Counted from the stretch's first letter, positions 1-8,113 are shown. The stretch is DNA of 24,465 bases from Atribacterota bacterium (GCA_030666935.1 DAOUWX010000008.1:1-24465), one strand, 5' to 3'. Made by a program: numbers and translations. Notes: generated from the sequence alone by a model not told the origin.

Positions 1-339
1 CCACATTATTTTGCTCTCAGGGGGATAGAAGAATTTATAGAGACAACCGAGATTGTACGGAAGAATTTAAACCATTCTTTAAAAATAAATATTTTAATTA
101 CCATTGCTGATACGAGAAGTAATTTAGCCAAGGAAGTTATAACTGAAATAAAACAATATTTTAGTGACAGGTTATTTAAAACGATAATAAGAAAAAATAT
201 AACTTTAGTAGAGGCCAGCAGCCAGGGTGTACCGGCTCTATATTATAGCCCCAATTCTCATGGGGCTGTTGATTATTATAAATTAGCTCAAGAGGTGATA
301 TCTTTTGAAAAAGAAGAGATTAGCGCGGGGATTCAGTAA
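1..339 (+). CDS. ParA/Soj-family partition ATPase, C-terminal part (5' end outside window)
   Basis: Reading frame 1 is open from the first base to TAA at 337-339 and gives 112 residues. The region RKNITLVEASSQGVPALYY, followed by the S-x-GA-x-x-Y-x-x-LA-x-E pattern, is the typical C-terminal end of ParA/Soj deviant-Walker ATPases. The family segregates chromosomes or plasmids, or positions cellular cargo, through ATP-dependent DNA binding. The Walker A motif lies upstream of the window, so catalytic competence cannot be judged. The gene overlaps the next one, ftsZ, by 35 bases, so the two are probably translationally coupled. A MinD-like relative is less likely, because no C-terminal amphipathic membrane helix is seen; the protein ends in KEEISAGIQ. 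Confidence 0.82.
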   Translation, partial: PHYFALRGIEEFIETTEIVRKNLNHSLKINILITIADTRSNLAKEVITEIKQYFSDRLFKTIIRKNITLVEASSQGVPALYYSPNSHGAVDYYKLAQEVISFEKEEISAGIQ

Positions 340-1636
340 AATCATAGATTATAAAGAAGAATTAATTAGGGATACATCAGAGGGGATTAATGAAAGGGTT
401 GAAATTCAGAACAGGGAAAAAGATGAATTTTTAAGCCGGCCCATAAGCCCTCCTCAAAAAGAAGTAGATAAATTCGTAAATATTAAAGTGATTGGTATCG
501 GAGGAGGAGGGAATAATGCAATTAAGGAGATGACTATACAGGGGATGAGCAATCTCGATCTAATTGCTATAAACACAGACATACAAGCCCTATCCTTATC
601 TCAAGCTGGACTAAAAATTCAAATTGGTAAATCCCTAACCAATGGTTTAGGAACCGGAGGTAATCCCGAATTAGGTAAGAAAGCAGCCGAAGAAGATAAA
701 GATAAAATTTCTAAGGCTATGGAAAATGCAGATATAATTTTTATTACAGCCGGTATGGGAGGAGGAACAGGAAGTGGAGTTTCCTCAGTTGCGGCAAAGA
801 TAGCAAAACAATATGGTATTCTAACCATAGGTGTAGTAACTAAACCCTTCGCTTTTGAAGGTAAAAAGAGAAAATTACAAGCAGAAGCCGGGATAGAAGC
901 ATTAAAAAATGAAGTAGATGCTTTAATTACTATTTCTAATGACCGTTTATTAAAAATTATTTCTAAAGATACTTCTATGAAAAATGCCTTTGAAATGACT
1001 GATAAAGTATTATGCCAGTCTGTTCAGGCTATTGCGGACTTGATTACAATTCCTGGATTGATAAATTTAGATTTAGCTGATGTGAGAACTGTAGCAAAAG
1101 ATGCTGGCCTATCCTTGGTAGGCATTGGAACGGGTAAGGGGAAAAAGAAAGCAGCTGCTGCAGCAAAAATGGCTATTTCCAGCCCCTTATTGGAGGTATC
1201 CATAAAAGGAGCAAAATCATTATTGATTAATGTCACCGGTGGTTTAGATATGAGTTTGTTTGAAGTAAATGAAATTGTTGATATCATATCTATGGCAGTT
1301 GGGCAAGATACAAATATTGTTTTTGGAGCAATTATTAATGAGGAAATGCAGGACGAAATAAGAGTATCTGTTATTGCTACAAAGTGCGAAGAAAATATTG
1401 AAGAAAAAATTGAAGAAGAAGAAGAGAGAGAAGAAGAGAAGAAGGAAGAAATAAATAAAAAGGAATTATTTAAAGAAAATTATACAGAAGAAGATAATCT
1501 AAAGATAGAAGATAAATTTAAGATTAAAGATCAATTGATAGATGATAAAGACTTAGAAATCCCTGCTTTTCTAAGAAAAAAGATGAAAAGGAATATACCG
1601 AAAGATTCTCCAAAACCGAAAAAGACCTTATTTTAA
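305..1636 (+). CDS. ftsZ: Cell division GTPase FtsZ with N-terminal extension
   Basis: This 443-residue tubulin-like GTPase would polymerise into the cytokinetic Z ring. Visible landmarks are the nucleotide-binding loop GIGGGGNNA (64-72), NTD (90-92), the tubulin signature GGGTGSG (152-158), the T7 loop NLDLADVR with catalytic Asp256 and Asp259, SSPLLE (292-297), and a C-terminal tail peptide EIPAFLRK (418-425) typical of the site that binds FtsA and other partners. The TTG start at 305 is supported by AGAGGTG at about 290-296; the ATG at 390 is out of frame. About 57 residues precede the first beta strand, far more than the usual 10-15. A very acidic linker (about 362-383, nearly all Glu/Lys/Arg) joins core and tail. 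The gene lies behind a parA-like gene, with no ftsA or dcw genes visible here. Confidence 0.95.
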   Translation: MKKKRLARGFSKIIDYKEELIRDTSEGINERVEIQNREKDEFLSRPISPPQKEVDKFVNIKVIGIGGGGNNAIKEMTIQGMSNLDLIAINTDIQALSLSQAGLKIQIGKSLTNGLGTGGNPELGKKAAEEDKDKISKAMENADIIFITAGMGGGTGSGVSSVAAKIAKQYGILTIGVVTKPFAFEGKKRKLQAEAGIEALKNEVDALITISNDRLLKIISKDTSMKNAFEMTDKVLCQSVQAIADLITIPGLINLDLADVRTVAKDAGLSLVGIGTGKGKKKAAAAAKMAISSPLLEVSIKGAKSLLINVTGGLDMSLFEVNEIVDIISMAVGQDTNIVFGAIINEEMQDEIRVSVIATKCEENIEEKIEEEEEREEEKKEEINKKELFKENYTEEDNLKIEDKFKIKDQLIDDKDLEIPAFLRKKMKRNIPKDSPKPKKTLF

Positions 1637-1699
1637 AAATCTATCTGCAATTAAAAAATAAAATCTTAACCAATTAAGATACACAACTATTTTTTCTAC

Positions 1700-1740
1700 A
1701 AAAGTTGCCCAAAAGTGCCAGGCACCTTTGGGCAACTTTT
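1700..1740. repeat. 41-bp near-perfect palindrome downstream of ftsZ
   Basis: Two 20-base arms (1700-1719 and 1721-1740) flank a single central base, with one mismatch. The arms contain GTTGCCC/GGGCAAC and GTGCC/GGCAC. It lies 63 bases after the ftsZ stop and 45 bases before the best start of a transposase remnant. It could be an insertion-sequence end, a REP-like palindrome, or a terminator for ftsZ; only a short TTTT follows inside the arm. No second copy is seen elsewhere in the window. Confidence 0.7.
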
Positions 1741-1785
1741 ATAGACTCACACTTGTTTAAAATAAATTTTGGTGCAATTATTCTT

Positions 1786-2430
1786 ATGAAAAAAGCAAAA
1801 GGCCGGCAGCTTTCTTTCATTACTTATGAAGCTTCCCAGAAAATTAAAAAAAATGATCCTCTGAAGATTATTTTTGAATCCATAGACTGGAGCTTTATTT
1901 ATCCTATAATCAAAGATAAATACACCACCGGTAGAGAATTAGTTTATGACCCGGTATCTCTATTTAGAGCCCAACTTTTAATCTGGTTGGGTGAAACAAA
2001 ATCAAACCGAAAATTGGCTGAAAGCTTACAATTTGACTCGCGTTTTTGCGTCCTTTGCGGTTTTGATAACTTTCTTAAAACCCCCGCTCATTCTACTTTT
2101 TCTTATTTCAGGAAAAGAATTGGGAAAGATATTTACTATAAAATCTTACACCGTCTAATAGCTCAAACAGTAGTTGCAGCCGTAATGAATAAAATAAATA
2201 TAAGTGGTAACATAATCCATATAATAATATATTCTAATAATGGAAAAAAGAAAAGCTGTAATTGCAGTGGCAGCAGGTGTAAGTATAACAAAAAACAAAA
2301 ATCTTCCAAAGATGAAAATAATGTAAAATTAATTACTAAAAACTTTGTAGCTCTCGGATTCAAGGCAAAGATGGTAATTAATACAAGCACCCAACTGCCA
2401 ATAGAGGTTATATTAACGCCAAAAAAGTAG
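1786..2430 (+). pseudogene. Decayed transposase remnant (IS5/IS1182-like, DUF772 N-terminal domain)
   Basis: The reading frame gives about 214 residues from ATG 1786; an upstream TTG at 1705 would start inside the palindrome and is less likely. The first ~135 residues match the transposase N-terminal domain DUF772: LFRAQLLIWLGETKSNRKLA, then the LCGFDNFLKTPAHSTFSYFRKR region. After that the protein decays. The place where the first catalytic Asp of the DDE site is expected reads IIHIIIYSNNG, a Ser/Asn/Lys-rich stretch follows, and the frame ends just after TQLPIEVILTP. In full-length relatives about half the protein, including the remaining acidic catalytic residues, follows that point. It is therefore almost certainly inactive. 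No matching downstream terminal repeat was found, so the right boundary of the element is not defined. Confidence 0.8.
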
Positions 2431-2513
2431 GATAAATACCTTTTCTAATTTTTTCAAAGCCAATCTTTTTATTAAATTTAAAACAAAAATTAATTAGATT
2501 AAATCTGATAACT

Positions 2514-3281
2514 TTATTCATTGTTTTTCGGTGTAATAACTTCAGCATTTCTACCTTCAAATTTATTAAGGTATTCTTTTGGTAATGGTTTATCTGTGAT
2601 TATTGCATCTACGTTTTCAATACCAGTTGTCCGAAAGATAGACGCCTTATCAAATTTACTGGAATCTACCAGAAGATAATGAAGCCTGGAATTCTCGAAC
2701 ATCTTTACCTTAATATTTCCTTCCAGGACATTGGATTCATAAGTACCTCTAGTATCTAACATCGTGCAGGAGAAAAAGAATTTAGTAACTTTTATATTTG
2801 ATAACATTTTTTCTGCGAGTGGACCAATCGTTGAGAAATAGCCGTGTCTTATGTTACCTCCAACAAGAACCAAATCTATTTTATAAATACTCATTAACTC
2901 AACTGCCATATATATATTATTAGTTATAATATGCAGGTTCTGTGAGGAGAGTGCTAATGTACGAGCAAACTCGTAGCAAGTTGTGCTGGTATCCAAAAAA
3001 ATCGTATCTCCTGATTGCACAAATCTTTTGGCTAATTCTGCTATAATTCTTTTTTGTTCGAGATTAGTATTAAGTCTTTCATGAAATCTTTTATCGTAAT
3101 CCCGAGCTATTTTAATGGTGTTGTACTCTTTTATTATAGATCTTTGGTCTGCTAATTTTTTAAGATCCCTCCTGATAGTAACCAGGGGAACATTCATTTT
3201 TTCAGCAAGTTCTACCGGAGAGATAAAATTACTATTTTGAATTAAATATAAAATTTTTTCAAGTCTTTCTGCTTTACTCAT
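2514..3281 (-). CDS. DeoR-family transcriptional regulator of the rhamnose locus
   Basis: This 255-residue protein has an N-terminal winged helix-turn-helix (about 16-60; SPVELAEKMNVPLVTIRRDL is the recognition region). A DeoR C-terminal sensor domain (about 70-235) follows, with DTSTT (98-102), ITNN (119-122), LVGG (139-142) and VDSSKF (205-210), which resemble sugar-phosphate isomerase folds. The ATG at 3281 is chosen over the GTG at 3293 because AGGTGG (3290-3295) sits 8 bases upstream of that ATG and would overlap the GTG. It is transcribed divergently from rhaS. DeoR regulators of this kind usually repress sugar operons and respond to a phosphorylated intermediate. In rhizobia the DeoR-type RhaR precedes rhaSTPQUK in the same way. 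The rhamnose role is inferred from this position. Confidence 0.88.
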   Translation of the reverse strand: MSKAERLEKILYLIQNSNFISPVELAEKMNVPLVTIRRDLKKLADQRSIIKEYNTIKIARDYDKRFHERLNTNLEQKRIIAELAKRFVQSGDTIFLDTSTTCYEFARTLALSSQNLHIITNNIYMAVELMSIYKIDLVLVGGNIRHGYFSTIGPLAEKMLSNIKVTKFFFSCTMLDTRGTYESNVLEGNIKVKMFENSRLHYLLVDSSKFDKASIFRTTGIENVDAIITDKPLPKEYLNKFEGRNAEVITPKNNE

Positions 3282-3353
3282 ATATCGTTCCACCTATTTA
3301 GTGAGTTTTAATAAATTTTATTTACAATATTGTATCGGCTTTATTTATTTAAT

Positions 3354-3382
3354 ATTATATTATATGATGAAAATAAAGTCAA
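3354..3382 (-). promoter_or_regulatory. Sigma70-type promoter for the DeoR-family gene
   Basis: On the minus strand TTGACT (plus 3377-3382) and TATAAT (plus 3354-3359) are separated by exactly 17 bases, a near-consensus match. The -10 box lies about 73 bases upstream of the chosen start codon at 3281. It is back to back with the rhaS promoter. Confidence 0.65.
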
Positions 3383-3391
3383 TATATGAAA

Positions 3392-3413
3392 ATATCTTGA
3401 TAATATATCTTGA
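3392..3413. repeat. Tandem 9-bp direct repeat in the divergent promoter region
   Basis: ATATCTTGA occurs at 3392-3400 and again at 3405-3413, with a 13-base period. The second copy runs into the -35 box of the rhaS promoter (3410-3415). It is a candidate operator for the neighbouring DeoR-family protein, but the region is very AT-rich and binding is not shown by the sequence. Confidence 0.4.
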
Positions 3414-3438
3414 CAAAAAGATAAAAAATAGATAAAAT
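3410..3438 (+). promoter_or_regulatory. Sigma70-type promoter for the rhaS operon
   Basis: TTGACA (3410-3415), a 17-base spacer and TAAAAT (3433-3438) make a near-consensus promoter about 45 bases upstream of the rhaS ATG. Only 27 bases separate its -35 box from that of the divergent promoter. Confidence 0.7.
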
Positions 3439-3482
3439 ATTATAAAGTAGTTTTCATTTTATCTAAAAAGGAGGTAAATAAA

Positions 3483-4490
3483 ATGAAAAAGCAAAAATTT
3501 ATACTGACGATAGTTTTAATCGCAATTTTTATCTCATCTGTGGTTTCTTTTGCAGGGGCAAAAGAAAATGTCCGAATTGCTATGTTGGTTAAAAATTTGG
3601 GGAATGCCTTTTTTGAAGCTTGTAGAGATGGAGGTTTAGAAGCAGCTGAAGAACTCGGTGGTATCGAACTTATTTATCAAGGACCCACCACACCAACTGC
3701 CGAGGGTCAGATAGAAATTATTGACTCGCTTATTGCCCAGAAAGTAGATGCTATAGTTATTTCTGCAAATGATGTAGATGCTCTGGTCCCTATTTGTAAA
3801 AGAGCAATGAATAGCGGGATTACAGTAATTTCCTTTGACTCAGGAATTGCACAAGAAGGACGAATACTTCACTTGGCTCCGTCCAGTAGTGAGTTTATTG
3901 GCAGAAGTCAGGTAAAAATGGTAGCTAATCTAATTGACCATAAGGGCGAGATTGCTATTTTAAGTGCTTCTTCTCAGGCTACCAACCAAAACACCTGGAT
4001 TGAATGGATGAAAGAAGAACTGAAAGAACCTGCTTATAAAGATATGAGTTTGGTTGCAGTGGTATATGGTGATGACCTTTCCGACAAGAGTTACCGGGAA
4101 GCAATGGGGCTATTTAAGTCTTACCCTGATTTAAGAGGGATTATTTCACCCACAACCGTTGGTATTGCGGCAACTGGAAAGGCATTAGAAGATGCTGGAA
4201 AATCAGGAAAGGTTGAACTCACCGGTCTTGGCTTGCCATCTGAAATGAAACAATATATCAAAAATGGTACCTGCCGACAAATGTCTCTTTGGAACCCCAT
4301 TGATTTAGGTTATTCATCAACTTATATTGCTTATAAATTATTGCAAGGTGAATTTCAGGGTAAAGAGGGTGAAGTAATGAAGGTCGGTAGAATGGGAGAA
4401 ATTAAAATAGGTTCAGGTAACGAAGCAGTAATGGGCGAACCATATATATTTGAAAAAGATAATATAGATAAATTTGCCGAGATTTATTAA
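3483..4490 (+). CDS. rhaS: Rhamnose ABC transporter, periplasmic substrate-binding protein
   Basis: This 335-residue periplasmic binding protein of the ribose/rhamnose type (Peripla_BP_4) would capture the sugar for the importer encoded next. Residues 1-26 form a signal peptide (basic start, hydrophobic core, SFA-GA cleavage region) without a lipobox Cys, so the mature protein should be soluble in a periplasm. The segment PTAEGQIEIIDSLIAQKVDA (71-90), followed by ISANDVDALVP and FDSGIAQEGR, closely follows the RhaS pattern I recall. Translation starts at ATG 3483 behind AGGAGGT (3469-3475). The gene heads the rhaSTPQM set and is followed by a hairpin that could keep its transcript more abundant than the downstream genes. 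Rhamnose as ligand rests on family resemblance and the rhamnose genes nearby. Confidence 0.9.
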   Translation: MKKQKFILTIVLIAIFISSVVSFAGAKENVRIAMLVKNLGNAFFEACRDGGLEAAEELGGIELIYQGPTTPTAEGQIEIIDSLIAQKVDAIVISANDVDALVPICKRAMNSGITVISFDSGIAQEGRILHLAPSSSEFIGRSQVKMVANLIDHKGEIAILSASSQATNQNTWIEWMKEELKEPAYKDMSLVAVVYGDDLSDKSYREAMGLFKSYPDLRGIISPTTVGIAATGKALEDAGKSGKVELTGLGLPSEMKQYIKNGTCRQMSLWNPIDLGYSSTYIAYKLLQGEFQGKEGEVMKVGRMGEIKIGSGNEAVMGEPYIFEKDNIDKFAEIY

Positions 4491-4523
4491 TGGTTTACTA
4501 TTTGAATTAAAAAAATCTGTTTG

Positions 4524-4554
4524 GTAAAGCGGGGTTAATTATATCCCGCTTTAC
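4524..4554 (+). terminator. Intergenic hairpin between rhaS and rhaT (attenuator-like)
   Basis: Perfect 10-base arms GTAAAGCGGG (4524-4533) and CCCGCTTTAC (4545-4554) enclose an 11-base loop. No run of T follows, so complete termination is unlikely. Its position right after the binding-protein gene suggests partial termination or protection of the rhaS mRNA 3' end. Confidence 0.6.
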
Positions 4555-4592
4555 TTATAAATACCCCAAAACAAAAGAGGAATTTTGGTTTA

Positions 4593-6092
4593 ATGGATAA
4601 TTGCATTATTAAAATGAAGGGGATTAAAAAATATTTTTATGGCGTTAAAGCACTTGATGGAGTAGGTTTTAAAGTAAGAACTGGCGAAGTACATGCTCTT
4701 ATAGGTGAAAATGGGGCTGGGAAATCTACTCTGGTAAAGATTTTAACCGGCGTATATCAACCTACCGCTGGTACTATTATTCTTAATGATAAACCTGTTC
4801 AATTCCCATCTCCCCAAATCTCACAAAAAGCTGGAATATCCGCAATACACCAGGAAGCTACAATGTTCCCCGATCTCTCCGTTATGGAAAATATTTTCAT
4901 GGGTCACCATATTAGAAATAAATCAAATAGTCTGCTTTCATGGAGAGAAATGAAGGATAAAACCCAGTCACTTCTTGACAAGCTTGAATTGGATATTCGT
5001 CCTGATACCAAAGTGAGAAATCTAAGTGTAGCTCAAAGGCATATGATAGAGATTGCCAAAGCACTCTCACTGGATGCAAAAGTAGTAATTATGGATGAAC
5101 CAACCTCTGCCCTTACCCTTAAAGAAGTTGAGTATTTATATAAAATTATTAGAAAATTGAAATCAGAAGGAAAAGCCATCATCTTTATTTCTCATAAATT
5201 TGAAGAAATCTTTGAAATTGCAGATTATTTTACCGTATTAAGAGACGGGAAATATATCGGAGAAGGGACGATTGCCGGTATTACCGTAGATAAAATTGTG
5301 CAAATGGTGATTGGACGCAGTCTTGAACAGATGTATCCAAAATTGGAGGCAGAGCAAGGGGACATTATCCTAAAGGTTGAAAATCTTACCAAGATAGGCG
5401 TATTTAAAAACATATCTTTTGACTTGCACAAAGGGGAAATACTGGGATTTTTTGGATTGGTGGGAGCAGGAAGGTCAGAAGTAATGCAGACAATTTTTGG
5501 AATTGATTCGAAGACCTCGGGTGAAGTTTTTATAGATGGTGAAAAGGTTTATATTACCAATCCTTCTGATGCAATGAATTTCGGCCTTGCTTATCTCCCC
5601 GAAGACCGACAGATACAAGGTGCTATTTTAGCTATGAATATTAGGGAGAATATTACCCTACCGATAATAGATAGAACAAGTAGACATACTTTCTTGGATT
5701 ATAATAGAGAATTTGAAATTACTGATGAATATGGGAAATATATAGAGATAAAAGCTTCAGGTTGGGAACAGTTGGTAGAAGATCTCTCAGGGGGCAATCA
5801 ACAGAAGGTAGTTTTAGCTAAATGGATTGCCACCAAACCACGAATATTAATTATGGATGAACCAACCAAAGGAATTGATGTGGCAACCAAAGCTACTGTA
5901 CATAATTTTATTTCTGAACTCGCAAAAAAAGGCATAGCAATAATCCTTATTTCCTCTGAACTTCCTGAGATTCTCGGTATGTCTAATAATGTTATAGTAA
6001 TGCATGAAGGGATTATAACTGCTAAATTTACTCGCGAAGAAGCCAATTCTAAAAAGATAATTAGAGCTGCAATTGGCAGCATTTCGAAGTGA
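4593..6092 (+). CDS. rhaT: Rhamnose ABC transporter, duplicated ATP-binding subunit
   Basis: This 499-residue protein carries two fused ABC ATPase domains, as in the sugar (CUT2) importer family. Domain 1 has Walker A GENGAGKST (38-46), signature LSVAQ (144-148) and Walker B MDEPT (168-172). Domain 2 has the degenerate Walker A GLVGAGRSE (288-296), a complete signature LSGGNQQK (398-405) and MDEPT (421-425). One degenerate site is normal for CUT2 ATPases. It would energise import by coupling to the RhaP and RhaQ permeases on the inner face of the membrane. The symbol rhaT here follows the rhizobial ABC naming and is not the E. coli rhamnose-proton symporter of the same name. Start ATG 4593 follows AGAGGAA. 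The gene ends 12 bases before rhaP. Confidence 0.92.
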   Translation: MDNCIIKMKGIKKYFYGVKALDGVGFKVRTGEVHALIGENGAGKSTLVKILTGVYQPTAGTIILNDKPVQFPSPQISQKAGISAIHQEATMFPDLSVMENIFMGHHIRNKSNSLLSWREMKDKTQSLLDKLELDIRPDTKVRNLSVAQRHMIEIAKALSLDAKVVIMDEPTSALTLKEVEYLYKIIRKLKSEGKAIIFISHKFEEIFEIADYFTVLRDGKYIGEGTIAGITVDKIVQMVIGRSLEQMYPKLEAEQGDIILKVENLTKIGVFKNISFDLHKGEILGFFGLVGAGRSEVMQTIFGIDSKTSGEVFIDGEKVYITNPSDAMNFGLAYLPEDRQIQGAILAMNIRENITLPIIDRTSRHTFLDYNREFEITDEYGKYIEIKASGWEQLVEDLSGGNQQKVVLAKWIATKPRILIMDEPTKGIDVATKATVHNFISELAKKGIAIILISSELPEILGMSNNVIVMHEGIITAKFTREEANSKKIIRAAIGSISK

Positions 6093-6104
6093 GGAAATTT
6101 TAAA

Positions 6105-7085
6105 ATGAAGGATTTATTTAGGAAAAGAGAATTTAATCTTTTTCTTTTTATTTTATTTATAATATTTGGGGTTAGTTGGAGAACCCCCAGTTTTTTATAT
6201 ATTAATAACTTTATTGATATCCTGAATGATACTGCTATTCTGTCTATGGTTGCTATTGGGCAACTTATGATTATTGTTACGGGGGGCATAGATTTATCTG
6301 TCGGTTCCAGCCTCGCTTTAAGTGGTATGAGTGTGGCACTTTTAAATCAATATCACCCTGGAATTCCTATCTTTATGATTATTTTAATTTCAATAGCCAT
6401 TGGACTCCTGCTTGGTTCGATAAATGGCTTGTTGGTTTCCCGGGCTAAAATTCCACCTATCATAACTACTCTTGGAACTATGAGCATATATAGAGGTTTG
6501 GTATTCGTACTTTGTGGAGGAACCTGGGTTAGTGCCCATGAGATGACCGAGGCTTTTCGGGTGTTCCCCAGAAAAAGTTTCTTGGGTATCTCCAGTCTTA
6601 TATATATATCAATACTAATAATAATATTATTTTTAATTTTTTTAAATTTAACCAGAACCGGAAGAGAGATTTACGGTGTAGGCGGTAATAAGATAGCCTC
6701 TCAATATGTGGGTATTAATCTTAAGAAGATTAATTATCTTGTTTTTACCTTATGTGGAGGAATTACTGGTCTTGCCGGATTTCTCTGGGTTGCCCGTTAT
6801 GCCGCTGCGCAGAGCGAAACTGCTATCGGTTTCGAACTTCAGAGCATCGCCGCCTGTGTAATTGGAGGGGTAAGTATTACTGGTGGTTCCGGGACGATTA
6901 TCGGTGTTGTACTGGGAGCCTTTTTCATGGGAATTGTTTACAATGCTCTGACTATGATTAATGTCTCGCCCTTCTGGCAGATGGCGATTCAGGGCTTTAT
7001 TATACTTTTTGCAATTATAATAAATACTGTTATGGATAAACGCAATCAGCAGCTGATGCTAAGAAAGAGAAGTTTTAATGAATAA
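6105..7085 (+). CDS. rhaP: Rhamnose ABC transporter, permease subunit 1
   Basis: This 326-residue, strongly hydrophobic CUT2 permease (BPD_transp_2 family) resembles RbsC. It has about 8-10 membrane segments. Family landmarks are VTGGIDLSVGSSLAL (58-72), TLGTMSIYRG (122-131), and the cytoplasmic coupling region GREIYGVGGNKIASQYVGI (186-204), followed by GGVSITGGSGT (254-264). With RhaQ it would form the heterodimeric channel driven by RhaT. ATG 6105 has GAGG upstream. Its stop overlaps the rhaQ start by 8 bases, so the two are probably translationally coupled. Assignment as P rather than Q rests on order relative to rhizobial rhaSTPQ; the substrate is inferred from context. Confidence 0.9.
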   Translation: MKDLFRKREFNLFLFILFIIFGVSWRTPSFLYINNFIDILNDTAILSMVAIGQLMIIVTGGIDLSVGSSLALSGMSVALLNQYHPGIPIFMIILISIAIGLLLGSINGLLVSRAKIPPIITTLGTMSIYRGLVFVLCGGTWVSAHEMTEAFRVFPRKSFLGISSLIYISILIIILFLIFLNLTRTGREIYGVGGNKIASQYVGINLKKINYLVFTLCGGITGLAGFLWVARYAAAQSETAIGFELQSIAACVIGGVSITGGSGTIIGVVLGAFFMGIVYNALTMINVSPFWQMAIQGFIILFAIIINTVMDKRNQQLMLRKRSFNE

Positions 7086-8097
7086 AGAAAATGATATTCT
7101 TGATATTAAAAAAATTAAAAAAGTTTCCTTGCTAAACATTATATGGCAGTGGGAAATCATTCTCTTTTTTATTTTTATTATGGTTGTAATAATAAATTCT
7201 AATTTATCTCCCTATTTTTTAGACTATACCAATCTTATGAACACAACCTTTAATTTTATAGAAAAAGCCATAATCGCTCTTCCTATGATATTTGTAATCA
7301 CATGTGGTGATATTGACATTTCTGTTGCCTCAATTATAGCTTTATCTTCGGTTTTTATGGGCATGGCCTCCCAGGCCGGAGTTAATACTTTTGGGTTGGT
7401 TGTGGTAGGACTTTTTTCAGGGATGACTGCGGGTTTTTTAAATGGTTTTATCATAACAAAATTTGGAATTCCTGCGATTGCTGTTACTCTGGGAAGTATG
7501 TCTTTGTTTAGAGGGATAGCTTATGTAATCCTGGGAGATAAGGCATTTACCAAGTACCCATCATCTTTTGCTTTTTTTGGACAGGAATACATTGGGAATA
7601 CTATGATCCCTTTTGAATTGATCCTTTTTTTTATACTTGCTATAATTTTTGGCATAATTTTGCATAAAACTACTATGGGACGGAGGGTATTTGCAATTGG
7701 AAATAATTCTACTGCTGCTCGTTTTTCAGGGATACCCGTAAACAAAATACGTCTTATTATTTTTACAGTTACCGGTCTTTGTTCAGGATTAGCTTCAATC
7801 TTGCTTACTTCGCGGATTGGGAGTACCCGTCCGAATATTGCTTATGGATGGGAGCTTGAGATTATAACTACAGTTGTGCTGGGCGGGGTAGCAATTACCG
7901 GGGGTAAAGGGAATATTTTTGGTGTAGTTATTTCTATTTTTATAATTGGATTTCTTAAGTTCGGAATGGGCTTAATCAATGTTCCCGGTAAAGTTATGAA
8001 TATTATTATAGGATTATTATTAATTCTAGCAATTATGCTTCCTGAATTACTTAAAAGGTTAAAACCTAAAAATAGTTTTGAAAATATTAAAAAATAG
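7078..8097 (+). CDS. rhaQ: Rhamnose ABC transporter, permease subunit 2
   Basis: This 339-residue CUT2 permease is paralogous to the preceding gene. It has a longer cytoplasmic N-terminus (about 25 residues, Lys/Asp-rich) before the first membrane segment. Matching family landmarks are CGDIDISVASIIALS (76-90), VTLGSMSLFRG (136-146), GRRVFAIGNNSTAARFSGI (201-219) and GGVAITGGKGN (269-279). It would pair with RhaP in the membrane. It starts inside the last codons of rhaP (8-base overlap), and its stop lies 16 bases before the rhaM start. Nothing in it looks broken. Confidence 0.9.
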   Translation: MNKENDILDIKKIKKVSLLNIIWQWEIILFFIFIMVVIINSNLSPYFLDYTNLMNTTFNFIEKAIIALPMIFVITCGDIDISVASIIALSSVFMGMASQAGVNTFGLVVVGLFSGMTAGFLNGFIITKFGIPAIAVTLGSMSLFRGIAYVILGDKAFTKYPSSFAFFGQEYIGNTMIPFELILFFILAIIFGIILHKTTMGRRVFAIGNNSTAARFSGIPVNKIRLIIFTVTGLCSGLASILLTSRIGSTRPNIAYGWELEIITTVVLGGVAITGGKGNIFGVVISIFIIGFLKFGMGLINVPGKVMNIIIGLLLILAIMLPELLKRLKPKNSFENIKK

Positions 8098-8113
8098 TTT
8101 TAGGAGCAGGTTA

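Noticed and set aside
1388..1452. GAA-rich purine tract as a possible microsatellite or CRISPR-like repeat
   Set aside because: It is the in-frame acidic linker of FtsZ; no regular unit with spacers is present. No CRISPR array was seen in the window.
1786..2430. Functional transposase
   Set aside because: The frame is open, but the region of the first catalytic Asp is lost and the protein stops at about half the usual length.
3367..3457. ATGAAAA/TTTTCAT inverted repeat flanking the divergent promoters
   Set aside because: Arms of 7 bases about 77 bases apart in AT-rich DNA are not convincing as an operator pair.
5798..6289. 163-residue open frame on the minus strand
   Set aside because: It lies antisense across the end of rhaT and the start of rhaP, both of which have full family motifs; it has no recognisable domain and no ribosome-binding site.
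6752..6961. 69-residue plus-strand frame rich in Cys, Trp and Arg
   Set aside because: Out-of-frame reading of the rhaP permease; the composition is that of a shadow frame.
8078..8113. Longer N-terminus for the rhamnose mutarotase
   Set aside because: The extra 12 codons overlap the end of rhaQ; the internal ATG at 8114 has a good Shine-Dalgarno and gives the exact family length of 104.
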